In this document: positions 50,024 to 59,702 of the stretch, one piece after another
Layout of the letters: each line of letters starts with the position of its first letter
Numbering within the stretch: the first letter of the stretch is position 1
NCBI RefSeq assembly: GCF_029369745.1
Contig: NZ_CP120210.1
Coordinates: 4,340,001 to 4,404,000 of the forward strand
Direction of reading: 5' to 3'
Source of the DNA: Amycolatopsis sp. QT-25
Lineage (GTDB): Bacteria; Actinomycetota; Actinomycetes; Mycobacteriales; Pseudonocardiaceae
DNA: 64,000 bases
Notes under the pieces: generated by a model
Seen by the model: the letters and a program-made list of their open reading frames with translations, nothing else
Database searches by the model: none
What the model was told of the DNA's origin: nothing
Translations under genes and position numbers: made by a program

Positions 50024-51835
50024 GTGTCGTCGATCGAGTTCAGGGTTCTGGGGAGGCTCGAGGTACACACCGAAGGCGGGACGATCGCGCTGGGATCGGC
50101 GAAGCAGCGCAGCCTTCTCGCCGCGCTGCTGCTGCACCCCGGCCGGACCGTCCCGATCCGCAGGCTGATCCAGACGTTGTGGGGGGACGAGCCGCCGCTT
50201 TCGGCGGTCGCCAACCTGCGCACCTACGCGAACCGGCTCCGGGGCGTCCTGCCGGGGGAACGCATCTCCGGTCGTGCCTCGGGCTACGAAATCCAGCTAT
50301 GCCAGGGGGAACTGGATCTCCATGTGTTCGCCGAACGGGCGGGCACCGGCCGCGCGGCCTTCGCGCGTGGTGACCATTCCGCCGCCGTCCGTCATCTCGG
50401 TGCGGCACTTTCCGCTTGCCGTGGCGCGGTGCTGGAAGATCTCGCCGACAACGAAGCCCTCGCCGGATCGATCGCGCCGGTCGAGGAGCTCCGGCTGTCG
50501 GTCGCGGAGGACCATCTCGACGCCCGGCTCCGGCTCGGGGAGCACCGCGAGGTGATCGCGCCACTGCGGGAATTCGTCGCCGAACATCCGTTGCGGGAAC
50601 GGCCTTGGGCCCATCTGATGACCGCTCTGTACCGATCCGGTGATCCCGCGGGAGCGCTCGCCGTCTACACCGATTGTCGCCGCGTGCTCGCGGACCGTCT
50701 CGGCCTGGAACCGTCACCGGACCTCGCCAGACTGCATCGGGCGGTGCTGGACCGGGATCCGGGCCTCACCGCGGTCTCCCCCGTCGCCGTCACCGCCGGC
50801 CAGGCCCGGACCTCGGAAACGGCCGTGCCGCAGGAGCTTCCGGTGCGGTGCCGGTCGTTCGCCGGCCGGGCAGGCGTCGTCGCGCGGCTGACCTCGCTCC
50901 TCGTCGGGACGGAACAGTCCGGGCCGAAGGCCGCCGTCGTGCACGGCCCCTGCGGCATCGGCAAGACCGCGCTGGTACTGGAGGTGGCGCACCGGGTCGG
51001 CGCGCGGTTCCCTGGCGGGCAGTTGTACGTCGACCTGAGCGTCGACGGTCCGGCTTCCCGGGTTCCGCCGCGGCTGCTGCGCCATCTCGGCGTCGCGACG
51101 TCGGACATTCCGTGGACGCCGGACGAGGCGGCCGCGGTGCTGCGTTCGCAGCTCGCCCATCGTGCGGTGCTGCTGGTGCTCGACGGCGCGACCGAGTCCG
51201 CCGCGCTCCGTCCGCTGATTCCGGCGAGGGGTCCGTGCGCGGTGCTGATCACCAGCCGCTCGCCGCTGATGCTGGACGGCGCGGAACATGTCGCCCTCGG
51301 GCGGCTGTCCGATGAGGACGGTCTGGCGGTGCTCGCCGGATTGGCCGGACGAGCCAAGGTGGACGCCGATCCGGGCGCGGCGGCCGAGATCGTCCGGCAC
51401 TGCCACGGGATCCCGGCCGCGCTGCGGATCGCGGGCACCATCCTGGCCAACCGGCCGACCCGGCCGTTGTCCTGGCTGGCGCACCGGCTCGCACCCGAGG
51501 AAAGCAGGCTGGACGAACTCGGTTTCGGCGGGGAATCCCTGCGGGCGCTGTATTCGTCGGCGTTCCGGCCGATCGCGGCCGGTGAGGATCCGTTGGCCGC
51601 GGCCGCGTTCCGCCTGCTCGGCAGGCCGGGTTTCGAGGTGTGCCGCACCGACCAGGCCGCGGCCATTCTCGACGCCTGCCCGATGAAGGCCGAGGCCGCG
51701 CTGGATCGCTTGGTCGATCTGGGGCTGGCCGAATGGGGCGAGGAGGACACTTACCGGTTGCCGCCGCTGATGCGCCTGTTCTCGGCCGAACTCGGCGCGC
51801 TCGTCCCCGCCCAGCGAACCGCCCTGTCCTGGTGA
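50024..51835 (+). CDS. SARP/AfsR-type regulator of the peptide locus
   Basis: 603 residues. The winged helix is at about 5-95 (EFRVLGRLEVHTEGGTIALG, LIQTLWGDEPPLSAVANLRT). BTAD follows at about 100-245, ending ADRLGLEPSPDLARLHRAVL. An NB-ARC ATPase has Walker A VVHGPCGIGKTALV near residue 305-318 and LLVLDGATES. A short helical C-terminus replaces the TPR array. GTG 50024 follows GGGGGAGG. It is divergent from the Cys-rich peptide operon with a symmetric element between, so it probably activates that operon. Confidence 0.9.
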   Translation: MSSIEFRVLGRLEVHTEGGTIALGSAKQRSLLAALLLHPGRTVPIRRLIQTLWGDEPPLSAVANLRTYANRLRGVLPGERISGRASGYEIQLCQGELDLHVFAERAGTGRAAFARGDHSAAVRHLGAALSACRGAVLEDLADNEALAGSIAPVEELRLSVAEDHLDARLRLGEHREVIAPLREFVAEHPLRERPWAHLMTALYRSGDPAGALAVYTDCRRVLADRLGLEPSPDLARLHRAVLDRDPGLTAVSPVAVTAGQARTSETAVPQELPVRCRSFAGRAGVVARLTSLLVGTEQSGPKAAVVHGPCGIGKTALVLEVAHRVGARFPGGQLYVDLSVDGPASRVPPRLLRHLGVATSDIPWTPDEAAAVLRSQLAHRAVLLVLDGATESAALRPLIPARGPCAVLITSRSPLMLDGAEHVALGRLSDEDGLAVLAGLAGRAKVDADPGAAAEIVRHCHGIPAALRIAGTILANRPTRPLSWLAHRLAPEESRLDELGFGGESLRALYSSAFRPIAAGEDPLAAAAFRLLGRPGFEVCRTDQAAAILDACPMKAEAALDRLVDLGLAEWGEEDTYRLPPLMRLFSAELGALVPAQRTALSW

Positions 51836-52015
51836 ACCGGTGCCGATCGATGATCTCCAGGTCATCGATCAGCACCCAGTCCGGCGTAGATGAAAAGACG
51901 TCGGAAGGTTTACGCGGTCGCGAACAGGACACTCAGAGAAGGGACCGCGTTCAGAACGGAGCGTGGAGTCGGGGTTCTGTCGGTCCAGCAGCGGGCTGAC
52001 AGAACCCCCCGAAAC

Positions 52016-52315
52016 TCAGTCGGCGAACGCGCGGCCCAGCACCGTCTTGCGAATCTCGGCGAGCACCGCCCCAACAGTGTCGCTGTCCATCGTGTGCGGG
52101 GTGCCGCTGCCCGCTGCGACGATGACGTCGGCGACGGTACGCAGTTTGACGTTGGAGTGCTGAGAGACCGTCTTCAACGCCGCGAACGCCTCCTCGGACG
52201 AGATGCCGCAGAGCAACCTGATCATGCCCTTCGCCTGCTCGATCACCGGCAGCGTCGCCATGGCGTTCTTCAGCTGGTCCCGCTCCGCCAGCACATTCGA
52301 CGGCTCTTCCTGCAT
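52016..52315 (-). CDS. ANTAR-domain protein
   Basis: 99 residues. ANTAR domains bind paired RNA hairpins to cause antitermination. The signature is LPVIEQAKGMIRLLCGISSE then EAFAALKTVSQHSNVKLRTV and ADVIV. There is a short N-terminal helix and a 35-residue C-terminal extension. No GAF or PAS sensor domain precedes it, so input must come from partners. ATG 52315. No RNA target is obvious nearby. Confidence 0.88.
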   Translation of the reverse strand: MQEEPSNVLAERDQLKNAMATLPVIEQAKGMIRLLCGISSEEAFAALKTVSQHSNVKLRTVADVIVAAGSGTPHTMDSDTVGAVLAEIRKTVLGRAFAD

Positions 52316-52746
52316 CGCCCAACCCGCCCTTCACTGACCTGGCCACGCCGGCGCAGATCCCCACGTCGAGATCGGTCAGCAGCCGGAGCGGAACAACCGC
52401 CCAAGCCGCCGCGGCCCCGTCGCGTGGCCTCGTGCATCGATTACCACGCTCACCACTCGGTCAAACCGCTCCACAATCGTTGCATACGAGCCGGCAGTGT
52501 GGCGGACAGGATTTCCTCTGGTGCGACTTCACGCGCACGCGCAACGAGCTACCTGCGACTTATGCAGGCAGCCGACGTCCGTCGACTGTGCCGCGCCCTC
52601 GACGTCGAGTGACCTCACGCCCGCACCCGTCGCGGGCGGTGACCGTCCGGTCAGATAGCGGTTCCTCACCGGTGTCACCGACCCGCGCTACGCCGCCCTG
52701 GTCCGTTCGGCCTACCGGCTTCGCCACGAGTGTCGCTGTTCGTTGT
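52316..52746. other. Gene-free stretch
   Basis: No supported gene. A short plus-strand fragment (FLTGVTDPRYAALVRSAYRL) near 52660-52740 has coding character but no start or family. Confidence 0.45.
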
Positions 52747-53805
52747 TCAGGCGGATGCGGTGAGATCCACGACGACCTTGACGTCGTCTTCTTCGCTGGT
52801 GAATGCGTCCGCGGCGTGGGCAAGGGAAACCCGGCGGGTGATCAGCTGTTCGAGCCAGTCAACATCGGCTTTGGCCAAGGATTCGACAGCCTGATGGTAG
52901 TGCCGCAGGTTGGCGTTCACCGAGCCGAAAACGGCGTCGTTCTCCAGTACGAGTTCACGGTTGACGGCACCGGCGTCGATGGACAGTGCCTGACCGGCGG
53001 ACGAGACGCCGGTCAAGCACACGATGCCGTAGGGCGCGGTGTGTCCTATCGCGTCGAACACCAGGCTGCCCGCGCCGGTGGCTTCGATCACCACGTCCGG
53101 TTCGAGACCCGCGGCGACCTCGGCGACCGGGTCGTGGTGGTAGGTGGCACCCAACTGCTCGACCAAACCCGGTTTGGGACCGGTGGTCACCCGATCGAGT
53201 ACGTGCACGTCCAGCCCGCGCTGGACGCCGAGCAGCGCGGCGAGCAGGCCGATCGGCCCGGCACCGGTGACCAAGACCCGCTTGGGCTCGAACCAGGCCC
53301 GCTCCCCCACTCGCCAGATCTGTTCCCACGCCTTCGCGACGACGGTCGTCGGTTCCATCAGCGTGGCGACCCGCTCGAGGCCGTCATCGATCTTTACCGC
53401 GTACTCCGTCTCGAGTGTCCACAGTTCGCTGCCGTAGCCGTCGAGCTGCTTGATGCCACGTTCGGTGTAGCGGCCGTTACGGCACATGTCGAACTCGCCG
53501 GCCGCACAAGCGCCACAGGGCACCGGATCCGGTCGCCGGACCACTCCGACCACCAGGTCGCCCGGAGAAAAGCCACTGCCGGCCGGTGCGGACGAGACTT
53601 GCCCGAGGGACTCGTGTCCCAGCACCAGACGCTCGCTGCCCGGTGGTGCCCAGCCGTACTGGCCGAGGGCGATCTCCTTGTCGGTGCCGCAGACTCCGAG
53701 GGCCAGACCGCGGACGAGCAGTTCGCCGGGAGCAGGTACCGGATCGGGCACCTCGGACACCTCGAGCGAGTTCGCCTGGCCGGGCACGACGGTCAGCGCT
53801 TGCAT
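52747..53805 (-). CDS. Zinc-type medium-chain dehydrogenase, glucose 1-dehydrogenase-like
   Basis: 352 residues. Catalytic zinc ligands lie in VCGTDKEI (Cys) and LGHESLG (His-Glu). The structural zinc loop is reduced (PCGACAAGEFDMC). The Rossmann motif is VTGAGPIGLLAALLG. The C-terminal part (LENDAVFGSVNANLRHYHQA, WLEQLITRRVSL) is characteristic of glucose/aldose dehydrogenases. It would oxidise a sugar with NAD(P). Monocistronic. Confidence 0.9.
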   Translation of the reverse strand: MQALTVVPGQANSLEVSEVPDPVPAPGELLVRGLALGVCGTDKEIALGQYGWAPPGSERLVLGHESLGQVSSAPAGSGFSPGDLVVGVVRRPDPVPCGACAAGEFDMCRNGRYTERGIKQLDGYGSELWTLETEYAVKIDDGLERVATLMEPTTVVAKAWEQIWRVGERAWFEPKRVLVTGAGPIGLLAALLGVQRGLDVHVLDRVTTGPKPGLVEQLGATYHHDPVAEVAAGLEPDVVIEATGAGSLVFDAIGHTAPYGIVCLTGVSSAGQALSIDAGAVNRELVLENDAVFGSVNANLRHYHQAVESLAKADVDWLEQLITRRVSLAHAADAFTSEEDDVKVVVDLTASA

Positions 53806-54166
53806 CAGGAACTCCGTTCGTCACGAGCAGCGGTACACCGGGCGGATACCCGGCACGACACTCTTCGACCCCTCGCGGCGGCGAAACGGTCACGAAATGA
53901 CCGCCCGGGCGGTGGCGGCCGGCCGGACTCGGCTTCGTGATCTTCGACGACAGCGACACCGCGGGATGCCCGCTGGACGTCCCTGGGGCTGTTCACCCCG
54001 GCCGCTACGCCGCCACCTCCCACCGCGGCCGGGGGATGCGCCGCGGTCCCACCCGGCCCGGCACGGGCCGAACGAGTTCGAGGAAGCTCGACGCGACCTG
54101 TCGAGTTACGGTCGAGCCGTTCGTCATCCTCTTCGACGGATCGACACCGCCCGAGCTGGAGGACAC
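53806..54166. other. Gene-free stretch upstream of the ECF42 operon
   Basis: No supported gene. It should contain promoters for the dehydrogenase (leftward) and the YCII-sigma operon (rightward), but I cannot define them confidently. Confidence 0.4.
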
Positions 54167-54541
54167 GTGCTCTACATGCTGCTGATCTACGACTGCGACC
54201 GCCCCGAACCCACGGAGCCGGCCTTTCCCGAAGCGCTGGCCAGGGTGAACGCGTTCGCCGACGAGTGCCGTCGCCGCGGCGTGTTCGTCTCCGGGCATCC
54301 GCTTCAGGGTGAGCACACCGCCACCACGGTCAGCGTCCGCGACGGCAAGACCTTGATCACCGACGGCCCCTTTCCCGAGACCCACGAACACCTCGGCGGC
54401 GCCTACGTCCTCGACTGCCGCGACCTCGACGAGGCACTGGAGCTGGCCGCGCTGTGCCCGATGGCCGAAGTGGGCTCGATCGAAGTCCGTCCGATCGCCG
54501 GAGTCCCGGACCTCGACCACCGGCCGGCAGCGGGCGTATGA
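54167..54541 (+). CDS. YCII/DGPF-domain protein, sigma factor partner
   Basis: 124 residues from GTG 54167 with GGAGG upstream. The family motif DGPF is present literally in [20 protein letters not shown]. The start VLYMLLIYD is the first beta strand. Proteins of this family are encoded beside ECF42 sigma factors and are thought to be regulated by or to modulate them. The stop overlaps the sigma gene start (ATGA). Confidence 0.92.
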   Translation: MLYMLLIYDCDRPEPTEPAFPEALARVNAFADECRRRGVFVSGHPLQGEHTATTVSVRDGKTLITDGPFPETHEHLGGAYVLDCRDLDEALELAALCPMAEVGSIEVRPIAGVPDLDHRPAAGV

Positions 54542-55773
54542 CCCCGGCACCGATCCTGCGGGACGTCTACCGCGAGAACCGGTCCCGGCTGCTCGCCGCC
54601 CTGGTCCGCGTCCTCGGCGACTTCGAGCTCGCCGAGGACGCGCTCCAGGACGCCTGTGCGCTCGCCCTGCGGAAATGGGACGCCGCCGTGCCGGACGACC
54701 CGGTGGCATGGCTGCTGACCGCGGCCCGCAACTGTGCGATCGACCGGCTCCGCCGGGCCCGCCGGGGCCGGGACAAACTCGCCGAACTCGGACCACGACC
54801 GGAAGCGACGACCATGGACTTCGGCGAGGGCACCCTGCGCGATATCGGCGACGAACGGCTCAGCCTCGTCTTCACCTGCTGCCACCCCGCACTGGCCGAA
54901 GAAGCCCGTGTCGCGCTGACGCTGCAGGCCGTGGCCGGGATGAGCGCCGGGCAGATCGCCCGCACCTTCCTCGTCGCCGAACCCGCGCTCGCCCAGCGCC
55001 TGGTGCGGGCCAAACGCAAGATCCGCGACGCGCGGATCAGCCTCGAAGTCCCCGCCGACCACCTCCTGCCCGAACGACTCCGCGGCGTCCTGGCGGTCAT
55101 CTACCTGATCTTCACCCACGGCTACACCGCCGACGCGGACCGGCCGGAATTCCGTTCTCTGCACCAGGAAGCTATCCGGCTCGCCAAACTCGTCGCCGCC
55201 CTCATGCCCGACGAGCCGGAGGCGCTCGGCCTGGCCGCGTTACTCCTGGTGCAGGACTCGCGCACCGCGACGCGCTACACCGCGAGCGGGGATGTCGTCC
55301 TGCTCGCGGGCCAGGACCGCTCGCGGTGGGACCGGGCCGAGATCGCCGAGGGTGTCGGGCTGTTGGATCGAGCTCTGCGTCACGGACGCCCAGGCCCGTA
55401 TCAGCTGCAGGCCGCCATCGCCGTCTTGCACGCTCAAGCGCCGACGGCCGAGCAGACGGACTGGGCGGGTATCGCCGGTCTCTACGAGCGGCTGCTGGAA
55501 ATGAACCCGTCCCCCGTCGTCGCCCTGAATCACGCGGTCGCGGTCGCCATGGTCACCACCCCGGCGGACGGCCTCACACTCATCGACGGCATCGAAGGTC
55601 TCGACCGCTACCACCTACTCCACGCCGCCCGCGCCGACCTCCTGCGGCGACTCGGCAGGGCCGCCGACGCCGCGGCCGCGTACCGGCGCGCACACGAACT
55701 CGCCCTCAAACCCGCCGACCGGCGCTACCTCATGAGCCGGTTGAAAGCCCTCGACACCGCGGAGTCCCGATGA
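54538..55773 (+). CDS. ECF42-type RNA polymerase sigma factor
   Basis: 411 residues. Region 2 is near residues 10-80 ([39 protein letters not shown]). Region 4 is near 108-165 ([40 protein letters not shown]). The 240-residue C-terminal extension of TPR-like helices ([17 protein letters not shown] to YLMSRLKAL) is the hallmark of ECF42 and replaces an anti-sigma factor. It is coupled by 4-base overlaps to the YCII gene before and the AhpD-like gene after. Confidence 0.93.
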   Translation: MTPAPILRDVYRENRSRLLAALVRVLGDFELAEDALQDACALALRKWDAAVPDDPVAWLLTAARNCAIDRLRRARRGRDKLAELGPRPEATTMDFGEGTLRDIGDERLSLVFTCCHPALAEEARVALTLQAVAGMSAGQIARTFLVAEPALAQRLVRAKRKIRDARISLEVPADHLLPERLRGVLAVIYLIFTHGYTADADRPEFRSLHQEAIRLAKLVAALMPDEPEALGLAALLLVQDSRTATRYTASGDVVLLAGQDRSRWDRAEIAEGVGLLDRALRHGRPGPYQLQAAIAVLHAQAPTAEQTDWAGIAGLYERLLEMNPSPVVALNHAVAVAMVTTPADGLTLIDGIEGLDRYHLLHAARADLLRRLGRAADAAAAYRRAHELALKPADRRYLMSRLKALDTAESR

Positions 55774-56654
55774 GACTGTCCATCCTCGACCACGGCCATC
55801 GTCGCCGCGCGAAACTGTTCTTGGGCCTCACCTCCAGGCGGTCCGGTGTGGCCAGTCCCGACATCGTGAAGATGCTGTTGTACCGTCCCGGCCTCTTCGC
55901 CCAGCCTCTGCTGGATCTCACGGCGAACGCGATGCGCGGACCGTCCTACTGGACCGCCGGTGAACGCGAATACCTCGCCATGTCCACCGCGCAGCTGCAC
56001 CAGTGCCCGTTCTGCGCCGTCACCCACGCCGAACTCACCCGCATCGCCGGCACCGGCGAGATCGACCCGGACGACGCCGGGTCGGCGCGCCCCGAGCTCA
56101 CCGCCGTCCGCACGTTCCTGGAGGCCGTCAGCCGCGACCCCGGCTCCGTCGACGCCGCTACCGTGACCGAACTGCCTCGGCACGCCGTCGCCGAAGCGCT
56201 CCGCGTGAACTTGGTCTGGAACATCGTCAACCGGCTCGCCAACGCCTTCGGCTTCGTCCTCCGTGACGGCCAGCTCGAGACCGGAACCAGGTCCCTGCAC
56301 CGGTTCGGCTACCGCTTCCCCGGCTTTCTCATCTCCGAGGGCACCAAAACCGACTTCGGTGACACCGGACGAAACCTGCGCCACGCCATCCTGGCAACAC
56401 CGGGCACCACAGACGAAACCGTCCGTTCGGCGGCTCTGCTCGGCGACGCACTTCCCGAGCCGCTGCAGAGCTACGTGACGAAGGTCCGCGACGCCTCCCA
56501 CAAGATCACCGACGCCGACATCGACGCACTCAAAGCGGCCGGCTACAGCGAGGACGCGCTCTTCGAAGTGACCGCGGCCGCCGCGGTCGGCGCCGCGCTG
56601 CGCAGCTTCGACGCCGGACTCCGCGCGCTCGACGCAAGGAATGCGCCGAGGTGA
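55770..56654 (+). CDS. AhpD-like/carboxymuconolactone decarboxylase-family protein
   Basis: 294 residues, ATGA overlap with the sigma gene. The redox motif is Cys79-PF-Cys82 with His86 ([11 protein letters not shown]), as in AhpD alkylhydroperoxidases. Family members reduce peroxides or act as reductants. The C-terminal half repeats the helical fold ([20 protein letters not shown]) without a CxxC. Membership of an ECF42 operon suggests an oxidative or toxic-compound response. Confidence 0.87.
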   Translation: MRLSILDHGHRRRAKLFLGLTSRRSGVASPDIVKMLLYRPGLFAQPLLDLTANAMRGPSYWTAGEREYLAMSTAQLHQCPFCAVTHAELTRIAGTGEIDPDDAGSARPELTAVRTFLEAVSRDPGSVDAATVTELPRHAVAEALRVNLVWNIVNRLANAFGFVLRDGQLETGTRSLHRFGYRFPGFLISEGTKTDFGDTGRNLRHAILATPGTTDETVRSAALLGDALPEPLQSYVTKVRDASHKITDADIDALKAAGYSEDALFEVTAAAAVGAALRSFDAGLRALDARNAPR

Positions 56655-56722
56655 TGTCGAGACGAGACACGGGCGTTCGTCCTCGAGAAACAGACAACCG
56701 CCCTGCACCGAAAGGACCGATC

Positions 56723-57064
56723 ATGCCCGGACAGATCAACTGGGTGGAAATCCCCGCTGCCGACACCACCAAGGCCCGCGCCTTCTACCGCGCCCTCTTC
56801 AGCTGGGACACCGACGAACTCGGTGACGACTACCACGTGATCACCAACGGGCCCGACGGCGCGATCACCCCAGCAGGTGACGGCTTCACCCAGCCGAGGG
56901 TCTACTTCGCCACCGACGACATCGATGCCTCGACCAAACGGCTGCACCGACTCGGCGGCCACAGCGAAGACATCCGCACGGTCCCCGGCGTCGGCCGGAT
57001 CGCACACTGCCACGACGACCAAGGAACCCCGTTCAGCCTCTACGAACCCGAACCACGAAATTGA
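56723..57064 (+). CDS. VOC-family (glyoxalase/bleomycin-resistance fold) protein
   Basis: 113 residues, one VOC domain: INWVEIPAADTTKARAFYRA then LFSW, a central PRVYFATDDIDASTKRLHRL and an end GRIAHCHDDQGTPFSLYEP. Metal-ligand His and Glu positions are partly kept. It may bind or modify a small molecule. It follows the ECF42 operon by 68 bases on the same strand and may belong to its regulon. Confidence 0.88.
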   Translation: MPGQINWVEIPAADTTKARAFYRALFSWDTDELGDDYHVITNGPDGAITPAGDGFTQPRVYFATDDIDASTKRLHRLGGHSEDIRTVPGVGRIAHCHDDQGTPFSLYEPEPRN

Positions 57065-57435
57065 ATGCCGGTGCGCCGCCCGTCGGTCTACCAGCAGTTC
57101 GGGGTGCGTCGTCCAGTGGATTGGGTAGCTCACAGCCGTAACTCACGTGATCAGCGCCGTAACACCCGAGTTACGTCCCTGATCACGCGAGTTACGCCTG
57201 TGAGCACGCGAGTTCGTCATTCACGCACACGAGTCGCGCGCGGCGTCACGGTCACGGGCAGGCGAGAACCGGGGCCCGCGGACGGCCACCGCCGTGCTCG
57301 GGCGGCAGCGACGCGGGCACTACCCACCCGACAGCGTGTTGCGGATCAGGCTCCAAGTGACCCGCGTCTCGCCGACCACGGCGGCGACCAGGTCAAAGCA
57401 CGAACAATCTGTGAGCCGGCCCCGCCTTGCCGGGC
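57065..57435. other. Intergenic stretch with repeat hairpin
   Basis: No gene is supported here between the convergent VOC and 2H-phosphoesterase genes. The stretch holds the inverted repeat at 57139-57194 and further copies of the motif CACGCGAGTT/CACGAG to about 57235. Confidence 0.55.
57139..57194. terminator. 25-bp imperfect inverted repeat
   Basis: Arms 57139-57163 and 57170-57194 match at 22 of 25 bases with a 6-base loop. It lies between convergent genes, so it can terminate both. Partial copies of the arm (GATCACGCGAGTTACG, GAGCACGCGAGTT) follow, suggesting an intergenic repeat family. Confidence 0.65.
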
Positions 57436-57975
57436 TCACGCACCGCTGCGGAATCGGTACTGGCTGACCGGTTCCCACGGGCCACCCAGATAGCGCCAGA
57501 TCGCCAGGCCGGTCACCGGTGCCGTGGTGGGGGTGATCTCGCCTCGCAGGGTCGCGAGGGTGATCGCCGCAGTGGTGGCGCTGACTTTGTTCTGCACGGT
57601 GACGTGGGGCTTGAGGGGCTGCCTGTCCTGTGGTGTCAGCCACTGCTGCCATCGGGTTCGCAAGCCACCGTGCACGGCCATCAACCCTGGTGAGTCGATC
57701 GCGAGCGCGACCCCGCGGCCCAGTGAACGGACTCCGGTCACCGTCAGAAGGAACCGGCTTGTCTCGCGGGCCAGGCCGGCGCAGTCCGCGCTGACCACGT
57801 CCAGGTGTTCGCCAGGAAGAGCGTGGAAAAGCGTGATGTGCGCTCCCACCTGGAGCCGGTCCGGCGGGAACCAGGTACGGCGCAATCGGTCCCAGAAGTC
57901 CTGAGTGTCCCGATCGACCGTCGCGGTGACCACCAGTGGTCGCTCGGCCACGTCCGCTGTCCCTTCTGGTGACAC
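57436..57975 (-). CDS. 2'-5' RNA ligase-family (2H phosphoesterase) protein
   Basis: 179 residues. The two catalytic H-x-T/S-x motifs are HITLF (VGAHITLFHALPGEH) and HVTVQ (LKPHVTVQNKVS), the defining pair of 2H phosphoesterases. Such enzymes open cyclic phosphodiesters or act on small RNAs. It overlaps the start region of the divergent radical-SAM gene only in spurious readings; the true starts are 111 bases apart. Confidence 0.88.
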   Translation of the reverse strand: MSPEGTADVAERPLVVTATVDRDTQDFWDRLRRTWFPPDRLQVGAHITLFHALPGEHLDVVSADCAGLARETSRFLLTVTGVRSLGRGVALAIDSPGLMAVHGGLRTRWQQWLTPQDRQPLKPHVTVQNKVSATTAAITLATLRGEITPTTAPVTGLAIWRYLGGPWEPVSQYRFRSGA

Positions 57976-58085
57976 CCGCTCGGCGTCCCCGGCTGTGCCT
58001 TCGTTCTGTCACGGACGGCGCCTGCGTGCGTCACTTCACGAGGGCCAGGCACTGTTTCTGTCGGTGCCTTGCGGACACTCGTGGA

Positions 58086-59153
58086 GTGACCATCTCGACG
58101 ACGCTGCTTTCCCCCTCCCGGATCTACGTGGAGCCCGCCGCCGCGGAGCTGCCACGAGGACGCGAGGTACTCGCCAAATTCCCCGACGCACAAAGAGTCG
58201 AGGTCGACAGCCACTGGCGCATCCCCGAACTGCACGGCGACGAGGCCAACGCCCGCCGCTGGGTGCGGATCAAACGCGAGGCGCTGGTCCTGGGGGTGAA
58301 GAAGTCCCTCAGCGCCCGCCCGAACGGGCGCTCGGCCCACTTCATCGCCCCGTCCACGGCCAACGGCTGCGCGATGGCCTGCGCCTACTGTTACGTGCCG
58401 CGTCGCAAGGGCTACTCGAACCCGATCACGGTGTTCGCGAACATCGAACAGATCACCCGCTACCTGGCCCGTCACGTCACCAGGCAAGGCCCGATGCTCG
58501 AACCCGGCCAGATCGACGACCGCGCCTGGGTGTACGACATCGGCGAGAATTCCGACTGCTCGGTGGACGCGTTGGTCAGCGACAACGTGCGAGACCTGGT
58601 CCGGTTGTTCCGCGACCTCCCCACCGCGAAAGCCTCCTTCGCGACCAAATACGTCAACCGCGACCTGCTGGACTGGGATCCGCAGGGCCGTACTCGCATA
58701 CGGTTCTCCCTGATGCCCGAACGCACCGCGAAACTTCTCGACATCCGCACCACCCCCATCGCCGAACGCCTCGCCGCCTTGGACGATTTCCGTACCGCCG
58801 GCTACGAAGTGCACGTCAACCTCAGCCCGATCGTCGTGTACGACGGCTGGCTCGACGACTGGCGGTCCCTGCTCCACGCACTCGGAGACGCGACTTCCCC
58901 TGACACCCGGGATCAGCTGGCCGCCGAAGTGATCATGCTCACCCACAACCAGCCACTGCACGAGGTCAACCTGCGCTGGCATCCTCGAGCCGAAGACCTC
59001 CTCTGGCGCCCTGACCTGCAGGAGACCAAACGCAGCGAAAGCGGCGGGATCAACGTCCGCTACCGAGCGGGACTCAAGCGGGCACTGCTCGACTCCTTCC
59101 TCGCGCTGGTCGAGACACACGCGCCCTACCTCCGCGTCCGGTACGCCTTCTGA
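58086..59153 (+). CDS. Spore photoproduct lyase-family radical SAM protein
   Basis: 355 residues from GTG 58086. The iron-sulfur motif CxxxCxxC is Cys95, Cys99, Cys102 in NGCAMACAYCYVPRRKGY. The remainder fits the SplB-type partial barrel (YDIGENSDCSVDALVSDNVR, FATKYVNRDLL, IRFSLMPERTAKLLDIRT, VHVNLSPIVVYDGWLDDW, AEVIMLTHNQPLHEVNL). SplB repairs spore photoproduct thymine dimers. In non-sporulating actinomycetes the substrate may differ. It stands alone. Confidence 0.9.
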   Translation: MTISTTLLSPSRIYVEPAAAELPRGREVLAKFPDAQRVEVDSHWRIPELHGDEANARRWVRIKREALVLGVKKSLSARPNGRSAHFIAPSTANGCAMACAYCYVPRRKGYSNPITVFANIEQITRYLARHVTRQGPMLEPGQIDDRAWVYDIGENSDCSVDALVSDNVRDLVRLFRDLPTAKASFATKYVNRDLLDWDPQGRTRIRFSLMPERTAKLLDIRTTPIAERLAALDDFRTAGYEVHVNLSPIVVYDGWLDDWRSLLHALGDATSPDTRDQLAAEVIMLTHNQPLHEVNLRWHPRAEDLLWRPDLQETKRSESGGINVRYRAGLKRALLDSFLALVETHAPYLRVRYAF

Positions 59154-59264
59154 ACGTCTCGACGGCCAGCTTCCCGGGCCGCCCCGGTCCACCTGCAGTG
59201 GAACGGGCGACCGGACGGGTCAGCTAGCCATCTGACCTGGTTCCCGTCCGGCATTGCGCCCGGG

Positions 59265-59702
59265 TCAGTGACCGGCCCAGCCGCCTTGCTGTTCGGCGGC
59301 TTCCACATCGGAGTCGGCGGTCGCGGTGTGCGCGAGCGCGGCGACGGTCTCTTCGAGTCCGCGCTGGACTTCCTCGTCGTCGGCGTCCCGGACACTGTGC
59401 AGGGTCACCGTGAGACGGCACGCATTGGGGCTGTCGTCCTCGACGGACAGCTCGCCCTGGTAGTCATGGGGCCCCTGGGCGCCCCAGCGCAATGAGCGGT
59501 TTCCCTCGTCGACCTTCAACCACGCCTCGCCCTCGACGTGCTCGCCATGGACATCGGCTTCGACATGGACGGCATTTCCGCCCTGTGGTTCGGCCGCGCT
59601 CAGCTGCGGGAAATAGCGAGGCAGGTTCCGCGGCTCCCGCAGAAACCTGAACAGGTCGTCGGCGGGCATCTCGATGGTTGCGGTATGGCGATAATCGGTC
59701 AT
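59265..59702 (-). CDS. SRPBCC-family protein
   Basis: 145 residues from ATG 59702. It opens YRHTATIEMPADDLFRFLRE with PRNLPRYFPQL, the first strand and helices of the polyketide-cyclase/START fold, and includes AWLKVDEGNRSLRWGAQGPH. The C-terminus is acidic and disordered (DSDVEAAEQQGGWAGH). A small-ligand binding role is likely. Confidence 0.85.
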   Translation of the reverse strand: MTDYRHTATIEMPADDLFRFLREPRNLPRYFPQLSAAEPQGGNAVHVEADVHGEHVEGEAWLKVDEGNRSLRWGAQGPHDYQGELSVEDDSPNACRLTVTLHSVRDADDEEVQRGLEETVAALAHTATADSDVEAAEQQGGWAGH

